Shown here: one piece after another, positions 1 to 8,344 of the stretch
How positions within the stretch are numbered: position 1 is the stretch's first letter
Layout of the letters: the number at the start of each line of letters is the position of its first letter
From: Natribaculum breve
Lineage (GTDB): Archaea; Halobacteriota; Halobacteria; Halobacteriales; Natrialbaceae
NCBI RefSeq assembly: GCF_023008585.1
Contig: NZ_CP095390.1
Location: 2,852,001 to 2,916,000, forward strand
DNA: 64,000 nucleotides
Direction of reading: 5' to 3'
Position numbers and translations under genes: made by a program
The notes under the pieces: model-generated
The model's input: the letters and a program-made list of their open reading frames with translations, nothing else
Databases searched by the model: none
Told to the model about the DNA's origin: nothing

Positions 1-919
1 ACGCCGATCGGTCGAGTTTCTGATAGTCGACGTACTCCGAGGCGTCCCGGAACTCCTCTAGCAGGTTGATCGCGGCGCGGGTACCCTCGCCGATGGACGT
101 GTTGATCTGCCGTTGCCCGCCGGTCACGTCCCCCGCCGCGTACACGCGCGGGACGTTGGTGCCCATTTCGTCGTCGGTCTCGACGTACGGCCCCGCGGTG
201 GTGACGCCGAGCATCTCGGCGAGGGCGGTTCCACCGGCGGCACCGAGGGCGACGAACAGTCCGTCGACCTCGAGTTCGTCGCCGTCGCGGGTGACGATCC
301 GCTCGAGCGCGTCGTCGCCGTCGACTCGATCGAGGCGGTCCGTTCGAACGGCGACGTCGGCTGCGTCGAGCTGGTCGCGGAGGGCGGCGTCGGCGGTGAA
401 CTCCTTGCCGTTGGTGAGCACCCGGACGTCGTCGGTGTAATCGAGCAGCATCAGCGCCTCCTTGGCGGCGAAGTTCTCCGACCCGACGACGGCGACCGGT
501 CGGTCGCGGTAGAAGTACGCGTCACACTCCACGCAGTAGGAGACGCCACGACCCTCGTACTCGTCGACGTCCCGGATGGCCGGCGATTCGTAGGAGGCGC
601 CGGTCGCGATGACGACCCCACGCGCCTGGTACCGGTTCTCGGTCGTTTCGATCTCGTAGGCGTCGTCGTCGGTTCGCCCGATCCGGACCACCTCCTCTTC
701 GAGGATCGTCGCGCCGAACTTCGTCGCGTGGCGCTGCCCGAGCGAGACGAGTTCCGGACCCGTCACGCCGTCGGGGAACCCGTAGACGTTCTCCATCGTG
801 TCGACCTCGCGGGTCGTCCCGCTCCCGTCGTCGAACACGTACGTCTCCTGGTCGGCTCGTGCGGTGTAGACCGCAGCGCTCAACCCTGCGGGGCCACCGC
901 CGATGATTGCGACGTCCAT
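1..919 (-). CDS. trxB: Thioredoxin-reductase-like FAD/NAD(P) oxidoreductase (3' end outside window)
   Basis: About 306 residues are visible and the C-terminus runs off the window. The N-terminus has the FAD-binding GGGPAGLSAA motif, a second dinucleotide motif VAVVGSENFA lies mid-protein, and the redox pair is CVEC in SYCVECDAYFYRDRP, the place where TrxB has CATC. Near the visible end is the FAD-contacting AAGDVTGG segment. The family passes electrons from NAD(P)H through FAD to the CxxC disulfide and on to thioredoxin-like partners in the cytoplasm. The ATG at 919 follows a TATA-like box (about 951-954) by 31 bases, so the mRNA is probably nearly leaderless. Exact substrate is inferred; other members of this flavoprotein family are possible. 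Confidence 0.85.
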   Translation of the reverse strand, partial: MDVAIIGGGPAGLSAAVYTARADQETYVFDDGSGTTREVDTMENVYGFPDGVTGPELVSLGQRHATKFGATILEEEVVRIGRTDDDAYEIETTENRYQARGVVIATGASYESPAIRDVDEYEGRGVSYCVECDAYFYRDRPVAVVGSENFAAKEALMLLDYTDDVRVLTNGKEFTADAALRDQLDAADVAVRTDRLDRVDGDDALERIVTRDGDELEVDGLFVALGAAGGTALAEMLGVTTAGPYVETDDEMGTNVPRVYAAGDVTGGQRQINTSIGEGTRAAINLLEEFRDASEYVDYQKLDRSA

Positions 920-920
920 A

Positions 921-937
921 TTGTATATTATACACAA
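921..937 (-). promoter_or_regulatory. Near-perfect palindrome at the trxB-like start (operator candidate)
   Basis: TTGTATATTATACACAA reads almost identically on both strands (one mismatched pair around a central base). It sits between the predicted TATA box near 951-954 and the ATG at 919, covering the expected transcription start, a typical place for archaeal repressor binding. The binding protein is unknown. Confidence 0.4.
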
Positions 938-1421
938 CACTGTGGAACCTTATACTTCTCGATAGCGGCATGCCAGCCAGTGTCACGAACGCGACTGGAA
1001 CGCGAGATCGTCCCCGGTCGCACCAACCGTCTGCGCCCACTCGAGACGAGAAACGCGGTTTAGATGCGGTCTCGAACAGGGGCTCACGGATACAGCTCGT
1101 CGAGCTGCGTCTCCGTCGCTGGTAACTCGAGGAGTGTCCGGAGTTCGTGTGTCGGACCTTCCTCGCCAATAGTTGTGCTCGAAATGCACAATCTCTGTCG
1201 ATGGAAACTACCCCTCTCGCCGCTCGAGAGGGTAGCGACCAGGCCGTCGCGACGTCGTCTGCAGACTATCGCGCACGCCCGGACACCGAACCGTGCACGC
1301 GAGACGCGAGGCGATCGAGTACGCCGATCACGGCCCCGTCGAAGCGAACGCGAGACGCGGTTGGCAGGCGAGGGCACCGTTTATCGTGTCTTCGCGTCGA
1401 TACTCGAGTGAGCGATCATCG
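938..1421. other. Intergenic region without a convincing gene
   Basis: No reading frame here has haloarchaeal composition over a useful length. A minus-strand stretch near 1084-1200 ends in an acidic, protein-like tail (LRTLLELPATETQLDELYP) but lacks an ATG or GTG and could be a gene remnant. A perfect inverted repeat TTGTGC-N7-GCACAA lies at 1173-1191. Another imperfect hairpin, around the CTCGAGAGGGTAG stretch, lies near 1208-1235. A TATA-like TTTATCG near 1380 probably serves the methyltransferase that follows. Confidence 0.4.
1173..1191. promoter_or_regulatory. Inverted repeat TTGTGC-N7-GCACAA
   Basis: The arms are perfect 6-base complements around a 7-base spacer, the size expected for a dimeric winged-helix regulator site. 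It lies between the trxB-like gene and the methyltransferase with no assigned promoter next to it. Its TTGT...ACAA ends resemble the palindrome at 921-937. Confidence 0.25.
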
Positions 1422-2060
1422 ATGCCCAAGTCAGCCCCGTTCGAGGAACACACCGACCGATACGAACAGTGGTTCGACGAACACACGGAGGCGTATCGCG
1501 CCGAGATAGACGCCCTGTCCCGACTCGTCCCGGCCGACGCGTTCGGCCTCGAGATCGGCGTCGGCAGCGGTCGGTTCGCCGAGCCACTCGAGATCGAAAC
1601 CGGCGTCGACCCGGCCGTCGAGATGCTCGAGTACGCCGACGACCGCGGGATCGACGTCGTCCGCGGCGTCGCGGAGGCGCTGCCGTTCCGGACGGATCGA
1701 TTCGACGTCGCCGTGATCGTCACGACGATCTGTTTCGTCGACGACGTCCCGGCGACGTTCGCGGAGGCACGCCGCGTGCTCCGTCCCGGCGGATCGCTCG
1801 TCGTCGGCTACATCGACAGGGAGAGCCCCGTCGGCCAGCAGTACCAGGAGTACAAAGACGAGAACCCGTTCTACCGGGACGCGACGTTCGTCTCGACCGA
1901 CGAACTCGTCGACGACCTCGAGGACGCCGGCTTCGCCGACTTCGAGTTCGTCCAGACGATCTTCGAGTGGCCCGGGGAGATGGACGAGGTCGATCCGGTT
2001 CGCGACGGCTACGGCGAGGGATCGTTCGTCGGCATCGAGGCCGTCGTCCCCGACGAGTGA
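1422..2060 (+). CDS. Class I SAM-dependent methyltransferase
   Basis: A 212-residue protein with the Rossmann methyltransferase order: motif I EIGVGSGRFAEPL near residue 40, motif II acidic residue in TGVDPAVEMLEYA, motif IV FDVAVIVTTICFVDDV, and the post-motif RVLRPGGSLVVGYIDRES typical of the UbiE/Methyltransf_11 group. The family transfers a methyl group from SAM to small molecules or proteins; the substrate cannot be read from sequence. The start is ATG 1422 (MPKSAPFEEH), because residues upstream lack haloarchaeal character and motif I then sits at the normal distance. It converges with the HxlR-type regulator 12 bases downstream. Confidence 0.85.
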   Translation: MPKSAPFEEHTDRYEQWFDEHTEAYRAEIDALSRLVPADAFGLEIGVGSGRFAEPLEIETGVDPAVEMLEYADDRGIDVVRGVAEALPFRTDRFDVAVIVTTICFVDDVPATFAEARRVLRPGGSLVVGYIDRESPVGQQYQEYKDENPFYRDATFVSTDELVDDLEDAGFADFEFVQTIFEWPGEMDEVDPVRDGYGEGSFVGIEAVVPDE

Positions 2061-2072
2061 CCGAACCCGACG

Positions 2073-2486
2073 CTACGTCTCCTCGAGGTCGTACCGGTCG
2101 GCCCAGAGGTCCAGATAGAAGAAAAGCGGCGCGAGCGCGTTCGTCTTCTCGGTCGCCCGGTACTCCACGCGCGGTGGGATCTCGTCGTAGGACTCGCGCT
2201 CGAGCAGCCCCGCCTCGACGAACTCCGAGAGGCGAGCCGAGAGCGTACTCGGCGAGACCGCGAGCGTCGACTCGAGGTCGGAAAAGCGAAGCGGCTCGCT
2301 CCCGAGAGCGAACTCCCGCAGGAGTGCGAGCGCGTGGGTCCGCCCGAGAAGCGCGAGCAGGTCGGCGGTGACCTCCTCTGCGGTCTCGTCGTCGGCCTCC
2401 CTGACCTCCTCGAGGTCTGCCCGCTCGAGGGCGTCGTGCTCGAGCAGCGCGTGGACGGTGTCGGCGACGTCGTGTGCTCTGGCCAT
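2073..2486 (-). CDS. HxlR-family winged-helix transcriptional regulator
   Basis: A 137-residue protein. Residues about 45-115 form the HxlR winged helix: LALLREFALGSEPLRFSDL leads into the recognition helix SPSTLSARLSEFVEAGLLER and the wing YDEIPPRVEYRATEKTNAL, ending with an aromatic tail that usually makes the dimer. An extra acidic helix precedes the domain at residues 1-40. HxlR proteins often sense redox or aldehyde stress through a cysteine, but no Cys is visible here, so another signal is likely. It is transcribed alone, convergent with the methyltransferase. Confidence 0.85.
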   Translation of the reverse strand: MARAHDVADTVHALLEHDALERADLEEVREADDETAEEVTADLLALLGRTHALALLREFALGSEPLRFSDLESTLAVSPSTLSARLSEFVEAGLLERESYDEIPPRVEYRATEKTNALAPLFFYLDLWADRYDLEET

Positions 2487-2534
2487 AGTATTGCTTCGTC
2501 TTCCGTAGCCAAAAGCTTCGGGATCCGTACCACG

Positions 2535-3245
2535 TCAGACGGTCGTCAGCGAGCCGATCGGCGCGTCCGTCCGTTCGCGCGCGCGTTCGACGCCGTCGTC
2601 GCCCGCGGCGATGAGCGCGAAGACGCCCGCGACGTGGCCGCCGGCCGACTCGACGATCTCGAGCAGCAGTTCCTGGGTCTCGCCCGAGCGGATGAGGTCG
2701 TCGACGACGAGCACGGATTCCCCCGCGTCGATCGCCGACGCGGGCAGGTAGTAGGTGAGTTCGATCCCCGAGGCGAGGCGCTGTCTGGCTTCGATGAACT
2801 CCTCGACTGCCGTCTCCTTTCGCTTCTTGGCGTACGCACAGCGGACGCCGTAGTAACTCGCGAGCGACGCCGCGAGCGTGATGCCGTCGGTCGCGGCCGT
2901 CAACACGACGTCCGGCCGGTCGAACTCGAAGGCGCTGGCGACGACGGGCGCGACGAGGTCGAGAAAGGGCTGGTCGAAGACCGCCCCGGAGGTGTCGACG
3001 TATCCCTCGTCGTCGACGCGAATCCGGGCGTCGAGTTCCGCCGCGAGCGCGTCGCGGCCGACGTCCTCGACGACGGTTCGAGCGCGGTCGGCACTCGGGA
3101 GGACGTGGCCGTTGACGTAGCGGTTGAGATCGCCCGGCGGCAGTCCGGTGCGCGCGGCGAGTTCGTCGTACGTGCGCGTCTCCTTGAGCATCCGCAGCAC
3201 CTCGACGGCACGCAACTGCAGTGTCGCTTTCTCGGCTCTGTTCAT
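2535..3245 (-). CDS. gfcR: GfcR-type HTH + phosphoribosyltransferase regulator
   Basis: A 236-residue two-domain protein. Residues about 8-50 form a helix-turn-helix (YDELAARTGLPPGDLNRYVN). Residues about 80-220 are a type I phosphoribosyltransferase fold with the PRPP loop VLVVDDLIRSGET. Proteins of this architecture were described in Haloferax as GfcR, an orotate-PRTase-like activator of sugar degradation genes; by homology this would be a DNA-binding regulator and not a pyrimidine enzyme. The true PyrE lies 2.8 kb away. Start ATG 3245 (MNRAEKAT) is chosen because upstream codons are not protein-like. The assignment to GfcR rests on domain order, not an alignment. Confidence 0.8.
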   Translation of the reverse strand: MNRAEKATLQLRAVEVLRMLKETRTYDELAARTGLPPGDLNRYVNGHVLPSADRARTVVEDVGRDALAAELDARIRVDDEGYVDTSGAVFDQPFLDLVAPVVASAFEFDRPDVVLTAATDGITLAASLASYYGVRCAYAKKRKETAVEEFIEARQRLASGIELTYYLPASAIDAGESVLVVDDLIRSGETQELLLEIVESAGGHVAGVFALIAAGDDGVERARERTDAPIGSLTTV

Positions 3246-3358
3246 GTGTGTACGCACGATTCTGCAAGTATGGATATTTCGATCCCTGACACCGCCGTGA
3301 CGGGGCACGAACGTGGGTTTCCCGATCGGTCAGCAGGACCGATTCCGTCGGACGGCGT

Positions 3359-5302
3359 TCACTCGGCGAGGAAGTCCGGTTCCGTCCGCTTTGCGTCCCG
3401 TTCGTCCTCGAGGTGGGCGTGGAACGCCTCGATTTCGACGTCGGACTCCTGGTCCTCGAAGCGGTCGCGAACCGAGATGTTGCCCGCCTCCTCTTCGTTG
3501 TCGCCGACGATGATCTGGTAGGGGACGCGGTCGTCGTGGGCCGCGCGGATCTTGCGCTCGAGCGTCGAGTCGCGGTCGTCGACCTCCACGCGGAAGTCGT
3601 CGAACTCCGCGGCGACCTCGCGGGCGTACTCGAGGTTGTCGTCGGAGATGGGGAGCACGCGGACCTGCTCGGGGGCGAGCCAGAGCGGGAACTTGCCCTC
3701 GAAGTGCTCGATGAGCATCATGAAGAAGCGCTCGTAGCTGCCGTACAGTGCCCGGTGGATCATCACGGGGCGGTGTTCCTCGTTGTCCTCGCCGACGTAG
3801 GTGAGGTCGAAGCGTTCGGGCATGTTGAAGTCGAGCTGGACCGTGGGACCGTCCCAGCTACGCCCGATGGCGTCCTCGAAGGCGTAGTCGATCTTCGGGC
3901 CGTAGAAGGCACCGTCGCCCTCCTCGAGTTCGTACTCCATCTCGCGGTCCTCGAGGACGGCCTTCAGCTGGGACTCCGCGCGTTCCCAGATCTCGTCGCT
4001 TCCCACGCTCTTCTCGGGACGCGTGGCCAGTGCGACCTCGTACTCCAGGTCGAACGTCGAGAGCACCTCGTCGATGGCGTCCATGATGGCCTCGACCTCC
4101 GCCTCGATCTGGTCGGGGCGGACGAACAGGTGGCCGTCGTCGATCGTGAAAGCCCACACGCGCGAGAGTCCCGAGAGTTCGCCGCGCTGTTCTTTGCGGT
4201 AGACCTTGCCGTCCTCGGCGTACCGCACGGGCAGGTCGCGGTAGCTCCAGGAGTGGTCGTCGAAGATCGTGGCGTGGCCGGGGCAGTTCATCGGCTTCAG
4301 CCCGAACTCGTCGTCGCCGAGTTCGAAGACGAACATGTCGTCCTGGTAGTTCTCGTAGTGGCCGGAGCGCTTCCAGAGGTCCGTCTTGAACAGGTGGGGC
4401 GTCTCGACGTAGTCGTAGCCGGCGTCCTCGTTGAGGTCGGTGACGAACTCGCTGAGTTCGGTCAGGATCGTCTTGCCCGGCGGGTGATACAGCGGCAGTC
4501 CGGGACCCGTGACGTCCTGGATCGAGAACAGGTCCATTTCGTTGCCGATCCGACGGTGGTCGCGCTCTTCTGCCTCGCGCTTTCGCTCGAGGAACGCCTC
4601 CAGGTCGGACTCGTCCTCGAAGGCGGTGCCGTAAATCCGGGTCTGCATCGGGTTCTCCTCGTCGCCGCGCCAGTAGGCGCCGGCGATCTCGAGCAGTTTC
4701 ACCGCGCCGATCTCGCCCGTCGAGTCGACGTGCGGGCCGGCACAGAGGTCCTCCCACTCGCCCTGGCTGTAGAAGGTGACGTGGTCGTTCTCGTCGGCGA
4801 ACTCGGAGAGGAGTTCGAGCTTGTACGGCTGGCCGTCGAGTCGCTCCTCGGCCTCTTCGATCGAGACCTCCTCGCGCTCGATGTCGTAGTCGGCCTCGAC
4901 GATCGCTTCCATCTCCGCTTCGATCTCCTCGAGATCCTCCTCGTCGACCTCGAGGTCGTCGAAGTCGTAGTAGAAGCCCTCGTCGGTCGGCGGCCCGATG
5001 GCGAGTTTCACGTCGTCGTACAGCCGCTCGACCGCCTGCGCGAGGCAGTGGGCGGCGGAGTGGCGCATCACTCGCAGGTACTCCTCGGACTGGTCCGTGA
5101 CGATCTCGAGGTTCGCTCCGTCGTAGACGGGTTCTTCTTTGGCGACGAGGTCGCCGTCGAGTTTGCCCGCGACCGTGTCCCGGCCGAGGCCGGGGCCGAT
5201 CTCGTAGGCGCAGTCTTCGACCGTCGCGTCGGCGTCGACCTCGAGTTCGGATCCGTCGGGCAGTACGACCGCTATCTCTTCCTGTGACTCTGATTCTGAC
5301 AT
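3359..5302 (-). CDS. thrS: Threonyl-tRNA synthetase, bacterial-type with editing domain
   Basis: A 647-residue class II aminoacyl-tRNA synthetase charging tRNA-Thr. An N-terminal TGS domain (about 8-65) is followed by the tRNA-SAD editing domain with HSAAH and [11 protein letters not shown] (metal and editing residues). The catalytic core has zinc/threonine motif [10 protein letters not shown], motif 2 region [19 protein letters not shown] and motif 3 in [14 protein letters not shown]. The anticodon-binding domain is C-terminal. Many other archaea use a different editing domain; haloarchaea carry this bacterial-like version, as here. Start ATG 5302 gives the normal TGS start; a longer frame upstream is not protein-like. 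Confidence 0.97.
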   Translation of the reverse strand: MSESESQEEIAVVLPDGSELEVDADATVEDCAYEIGPGLGRDTVAGKLDGDLVAKEEPVYDGANLEIVTDQSEEYLRVMRHSAAHCLAQAVERLYDDVKLAIGPPTDEGFYYDFDDLEVDEEDLEEIEAEMEAIVEADYDIEREEVSIEEAEERLDGQPYKLELLSEFADENDHVTFYSQGEWEDLCAGPHVDSTGEIGAVKLLEIAGAYWRGDEENPMQTRIYGTAFEDESDLEAFLERKREAEERDHRRIGNEMDLFSIQDVTGPGLPLYHPPGKTILTELSEFVTDLNEDAGYDYVETPHLFKTDLWKRSGHYENYQDDMFVFELGDDEFGLKPMNCPGHATIFDDHSWSYRDLPVRYAEDGKVYRKEQRGELSGLSRVWAFTIDDGHLFVRPDQIEAEVEAIMDAIDEVLSTFDLEYEVALATRPEKSVGSDEIWERAESQLKAVLEDREMEYELEEGDGAFYGPKIDYAFEDAIGRSWDGPTVQLDFNMPERFDLTYVGEDNEEHRPVMIHRALYGSYERFFMMLIEHFEGKFPLWLAPEQVRVLPISDDNLEYAREVAAEFDDFRVEVDDRDSTLERKIRAAHDDRVPYQIIVGDNEEEAGNISVRDRFEDQESDVEIEAFHAHLEDERDAKRTEPDFLAE

Positions 5303-5383
5303 GGCTGTGGATGTGGTGAAAATCCCGGTGGCGTGTCCGCGCCGCGTCCCGCACACTGGTCGACCGTAGCCGACACAATACAC

Positions 5384-5435
5384 GGTAGGTGGGAGTTAGA
5401 AACGGGCAAACGCCCCTGTAAAGCGGACACCTACC
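5384..5435 (-). promoter_or_regulatory. Nested inverted repeats upstream of thrS
   Basis: GGTAGGTG (5384-5391) and CACCTACC (5428-5435) are perfect complements and enclose a second hairpin GGGC-AAAC-GCCC (5404-5415). The structure lies 80-130 bases upstream of thrS. Whether it is transcribed as a 5' leader or is only DNA symmetry cannot be decided here, because TATA-like stretches exist on both sides of it. Confidence 0.3.
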
Positions 5436-5529
5436 ATCGTAGCTACGCGTAGTCTCGAGTGGAATAAAAGCATTGTGATGGGGCGTTACCGGCAGAACGG
5501 TTTTCGTTCCGAATCGGCTACGTCACATC

Positions 5530-5859
5530 GTGGGCTTCGATCCACCGGCAGACGACGATCCGTTCGAGGACCCGCTCGGGGATGACCCGCTTGAGGATCC
5601 GTTCGGGGACCCGTTCGGAGGCGGGGACGGTGACGACGACGACCTCGAGAGAACGTTCAGCGAAATCTCGCGATCGACGCTGCTCGCGTTCATCGTCGTC
5701 GCAGTACTCGTTCACGTCGGCCTCTTCAGCGTGAGCCTCGGCGTGATGCTGGTCGGATTCCGGAGTCAGTGGGTCGGCGGCGGCGTGCTCGCGATCGGCG
5801 GGGTTCTCGCCCTGGGCGTCGCTGTCGTGGGATACCGTCGATACAGAACCCACCAGTAA
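5530..5859 (+). CDS. Small acidic haloarchaeal membrane protein, function unknown
   Basis: A 109-residue protein with a GTG start about 50 bases after a TATA-like GGAATAAAAG. Residues 4-40 are a low-complexity acidic run built from DPFEDPLGDD-like units. Two hydrophobic segments follow (about 49-74 and 82-99) with a short Arg-rich end (YRRYRTHQ), giving a predicted two-helix membrane protein with the acidic part on one side. I do not recognise a functional family; similar acidic two-helix proteins are common in haloarchaea. It ends 90 bases before an 80-bp repeat element. Confidence 0.7.
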   Translation: MGFDPPADDDPFEDPLGDDPLEDPFGDPFGGGDGDDDDLERTFSEISRSTLLAFIVVAVLVHVGLFSVSLGVMLVGFRSQWVGGGVLAIGGVLALGVAVVGYRRYRTHQ

Positions 5860-5949
5860 GCACCGCGCTCGCCGGTTGACGCGAGGAAGGGATAATCGAA
5901 ATGGTCGAGCCGCCAAGAGGGACGAAGCAATCCGAACGCGCGTCGACTC

Positions 5950-6029
5950 ATACTATCGGACGTAACTGTGTGAAGATTCTCGCCACCCCGGGACGGCGAG
6001 AATCTTTCACGACTTACGTCCGGCAGTAT
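5950..6029 (-). repeat. 80-bp dispersed inverted-repeat element, copy 1
   Basis: Arms of about 35 bases (ATACTGCCGGACGTAAGTCG... on the minus strand) flank the 10-base loop GTCCCGGGGT. It lies in the minus orientation relative to the other three copies (12614-12693, 25225-25304, 28078-28157). The minus-strand TGA stop of pyrE (6029-6031) supplies the bases at the element edge. It lies between two convergent genes, so it may terminate both transcripts. Confidence 0.9.
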
Positions 6030-6556
6030 CAGTCTTGGTCTGCCAGCAACTCGCTCGCGGTCACGAGCGCCTCCATCTCGACGTCCGCGTCCTCGACGTT
6101 CTCGCGGCCGCCCTCCTCGCGGTCGACGACGACCATCGCCCGGTCGACGGTCGCGCCCGCCTCCCGAAGCGCCTCGATCGCGTCGACGAGACTCGTGCCC
6201 GTGGTGACGATGTCCTCGAGGACGACGACCTCCTCGCCCTCCTCGAGTCGGCCCTCGATCAGGTTCGCCGTGCCGTACTCCTTGCGCTGCTTGCGCGCGA
6301 TGACGTACGGCACGCCGGCGGCGACGCTCGTCGCTGCAGCGAGCGGGACCGCGCCGAGTGCCACGCCCGCGAGTTTCTCGTCCTCGTCGACCCGTTCGGC
6401 GAAGGCCTCGGCGATCAACTCGAGACAGCGCGGGTCGGTCTCGAAGAGGTACTTGTCGACGTAGTACTCGCTCGTGCCGCCGTGGGCGAGGTCGAACTCG
6501 CCGAACTGAACGGCGTCTGCTGTACGCAACGCGTCGATGAGTTCCTGGTTCGTCAT
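6029..6556 (-). CDS. pyrE: Orotate phosphoribosyltransferase
   Basis: A 175-residue cytoplasmic enzyme that joins orotate and PRPP to make OMP in pyrimidine synthesis. The PRPP loop [13 protein letters not shown] is at about residues 100-112. The N-terminal [19 protein letters not shown] matches the OPRTase substrate region and [13 protein letters not shown] the flexible catalytic loop lysines. Start ATG 6556 gives the usual family length of about 175. Its stop codon is the first bases of the adjacent 80-bp repeat. It is monocistronic in this window. Confidence 0.95.
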   Translation of the reverse strand: MTNQELIDALRTADAVQFGEFDLAHGGTSEYYVDKYLFETDPRCLELIAEAFAERVDEDEKLAGVALGAVPLAAATSVAAGVPYVIARKQRKEYGTANLIEGRLEEGEEVVVLEDIVTTGTSLVDAIEALREAGATVDRAMVVVDREEGGRENVEDADVEMEALVTASELLADQD

Positions 6557-6684
6557 TGTCGGAGAGGCGCGCCGGATCGAGATAAACGGTGTGAAATTCC
6601 GATCCGATCGCCGTCGTGAAATCGTGCAGTCACACTCCACGGCGAACCGGGACCTTTTGCCGATGCGAGCCGTCGTCGCATTCG

Positions 6685-7641
6685 ATGACCCGCGGTGCCG
6701 CCGACGAACCCCACCACGAAGTCCAGGCCGTCCTCGACGCACTCGAGGAGATGGGTGCCCCGTCGCTCGAGGAGTTCTCGCCGCTCGAGGCTCGCGACCT
6801 CCTCGACGGACTGCTCGGCCGTGACGAGCCATCGATCCAGATCGCGTCGGTCGAAGAGCGGACGATCGACGGACCCGGCGGCGACCTCCCGGTCCGAATC
6901 TACGATCCGCGACCCGACGAGTCGCGGCCGGTCGTCTGTTATCTCCACGGCGGCGGCTGGGTGATCGGGAGTCTCGACTCGCACGATCCCTCGTGTCGGA
7001 AACTCGCCGCCGAGACGGGATACGTCGTCGTCAGCGTCGACTACCGACTCGCGCCGGAGCATCCGTTTCCGGCCGCCCTCGAGGACAGCTACGCTGCCAT
7101 AGAGTGGCTCGCGGACGACGCGGCGGCGATCGGCGGCGACCCCGACCGGATCGTCCTCGCGGGCGACAGCGCCGGCGGGAACCTCGCGGCCGCGACTGCG
7201 TTGCTCGCCCGCCACCGCGACGGGCCGTCGATCGCGTACCAGCTTCTCCTCTATCCGGTGACCGGCGACCCGACCGAAACCGACTCTTACGAGGAAAACG
7301 CGGAGGGGTACTTCCTCACGACGGCCGAGATAGAGTGGTTTCGCGACCACTACCTCGAGCGCGACGTCGACGAGTTACACCTCCTGGTCGCGCCGCGGCT
7401 CGCACGCGACCTGTCCGGGCTGCCACCGGCGACGGTCGTCACGGCGGGGTTCGACCCACTGCGCGAGGACGGGGCTGCCTACGCCGATCGACTCGAGGCG
7501 GCCGGCGTCCCCGTCACCTACCGGAACTACCCGGACGTGATCCACGGCTTCATGGCGATGCTCGAAGAGCCAGTCGACCTGACCCGGGCCCACGAGGCGT
7601 ACGCCGACGTCGCGGCCGACCTGGCCGACGCACTCGAGTAG
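6685..7641 (+). CDS. Alpha/beta hydrolase, hormone-sensitive-lipase (fold-3) type esterase
   Basis: A 318-residue esterase/lipase-like hydrolase. The oxyanion motif HGGGW is near residue 93, the nucleophile elbow GDSAGG near 162, and the acid and base positions appear in [11 protein letters not shown] and DVIHGFM. This complete set defines HSL/family IV carboxylesterases, which hydrolyse short-chain esters. There is no signal peptide, so it is probably cytoplasmic. Start ATG 6685 ([13 protein letters not shown]) is preferred; upstream codons read as Arg/Ser-rich noise. It converges with carS 12 bases downstream. Confidence 0.92.
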   Translation: MTRGAADEPHHEVQAVLDALEEMGAPSLEEFSPLEARDLLDGLLGRDEPSIQIASVEERTIDGPGGDLPVRIYDPRPDESRPVVCYLHGGGWVIGSLDSHDPSCRKLAAETGYVVVSVDYRLAPEHPFPAALEDSYAAIEWLADDAAAIGGDPDRIVLAGDSAGGNLAAATALLARHRDGPSIAYQLLLYPVTGDPTETDSYEENAEGYFLTTAEIEWFRDHYLERDVDELHLLVAPRLARDLSGLPPATVVTAGFDPLREDGAAYADRLEAAGVPVTYRNYPDVIHGFMAMLEEPVDLTRAHEAYADVAADLADALE

Positions 7642-7653
7642 TCCGACCGACCG

Positions 7654-8199
7654 TCACCAGGGTTCGTTCTTCAGCCCGAGTTTGTACGCGATCACGTTGG
7701 TCGTCACGTGCAAAAGCGGCGTGATGATCACGACGACCGCCAGGACGGGCAGGGTGAACGTCTCGAGGAACCAGTCGGGGGCGGCGACGAACGCGAGCGC
7801 GAGCGAGACGACGACGAAGTCGAGCTGGTCGACGCCGGGGAAGGCCGCACCGCGCTCGCGTCCCGTCCGGCGCTTGAGAAACGAGGCGAGGATGTCGCCG
7901 AGCATCGCCCCGAACGGGAGCGCGACGACGGCCGGGGCCGGGAAGACCGGGAGGCCGACGCCGATCGCCGATCCGACGTCGCCCGAGATCGCGTTGAGGG
8001 CGAGCGCCAGGACGGCTCCGACGGCCGTCCCGACGGCGGTGCCGCGCCAGGTCTTCCCGTCGCCGAGGATCCGGCTGTCGCCCCACGTCCGCCCGCCGTC
8101 GATCGGTCGGCCGCCGCCGGCGAGCACTGCCGCGTTGTTCGGCACGTACGCGGGCAACATCGCCCAGAACGCGACGACGATCGTCTCGAGTACTGCCAT
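7654..8199 (-). CDS. carS: CDP-archaeol synthase
   Basis: A 181-residue integral membrane enzyme (four to five hydrophobic segments) that converts unsaturated archaetidic acid plus CTP to CDP-archaeol, the branch point of archaeal phospholipid synthesis. Diagnostic features are PAYVPNNAAVLAGGG at the N-terminus, the polar loop DGGRTWGDSRILGDGKTWRG and PFGAMLGDILASFLKRR. Length agrees with the CarS (formerly DUF46) family. Its probable TATA element (CTTAAG, 8224-8229) is part of the sequence duplicated by the insertion element that begins at 8232, so only about 32 bases of native upstream sequence remain. Confidence 0.95.
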   Translation of the reverse strand: MAVLETIVVAFWAMLPAYVPNNAAVLAGGGRPIDGGRTWGDSRILGDGKTWRGTAVGTAVGAVLALALNAISGDVGSAIGVGLPVFPAPAVVALPFGAMLGDILASFLKRRTGRERGAAFPGVDQLDFVVVSLALAFVAAPDWFLETFTLPVLAVVVIITPLLHVTTNVIAYKLGLKNEPW

Positions 8200-8221
8200 G
8201 TCCGGCTGGACGTACCGCCCC

Positions 8222-8231
8222 GTCTTAAGGC
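8222..8231. repeat. Target-site duplication, left copy (10 bp)
   Basis: GTCTTAAGGC abuts the left end of the insertion sequence and is repeated exactly at 9894-9903 after the right end. It shows that the element entered by transposition and that the surrounding sequence was once continuous. Confidence 0.9.
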
Positions 8232-8344
8232 CTGTCTCTTACCCACAAATTCTATTCCCGTAGCTGAGAAGTTGAGGCTGGGAGATGGGACGAGATCAGC
8301 GGAGTTGGCGACCTGATCTGAACGATGACGGGGAGTTGTGTGAC

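Noticed and set aside
1084..1200. Acidic, protein-like tail on the minus strand
   Set aside because: No ATG or GTG start, only about 39 codons, and the upstream part of the frame is not protein-like; kept only as a possible remnant.
3413..5287. 624-residue plus-strand open frame opposite thrS
   Set aside because: It is the antisense shadow of a certain gene; high GC3 keeps the opposite frame open, and it has no family features.
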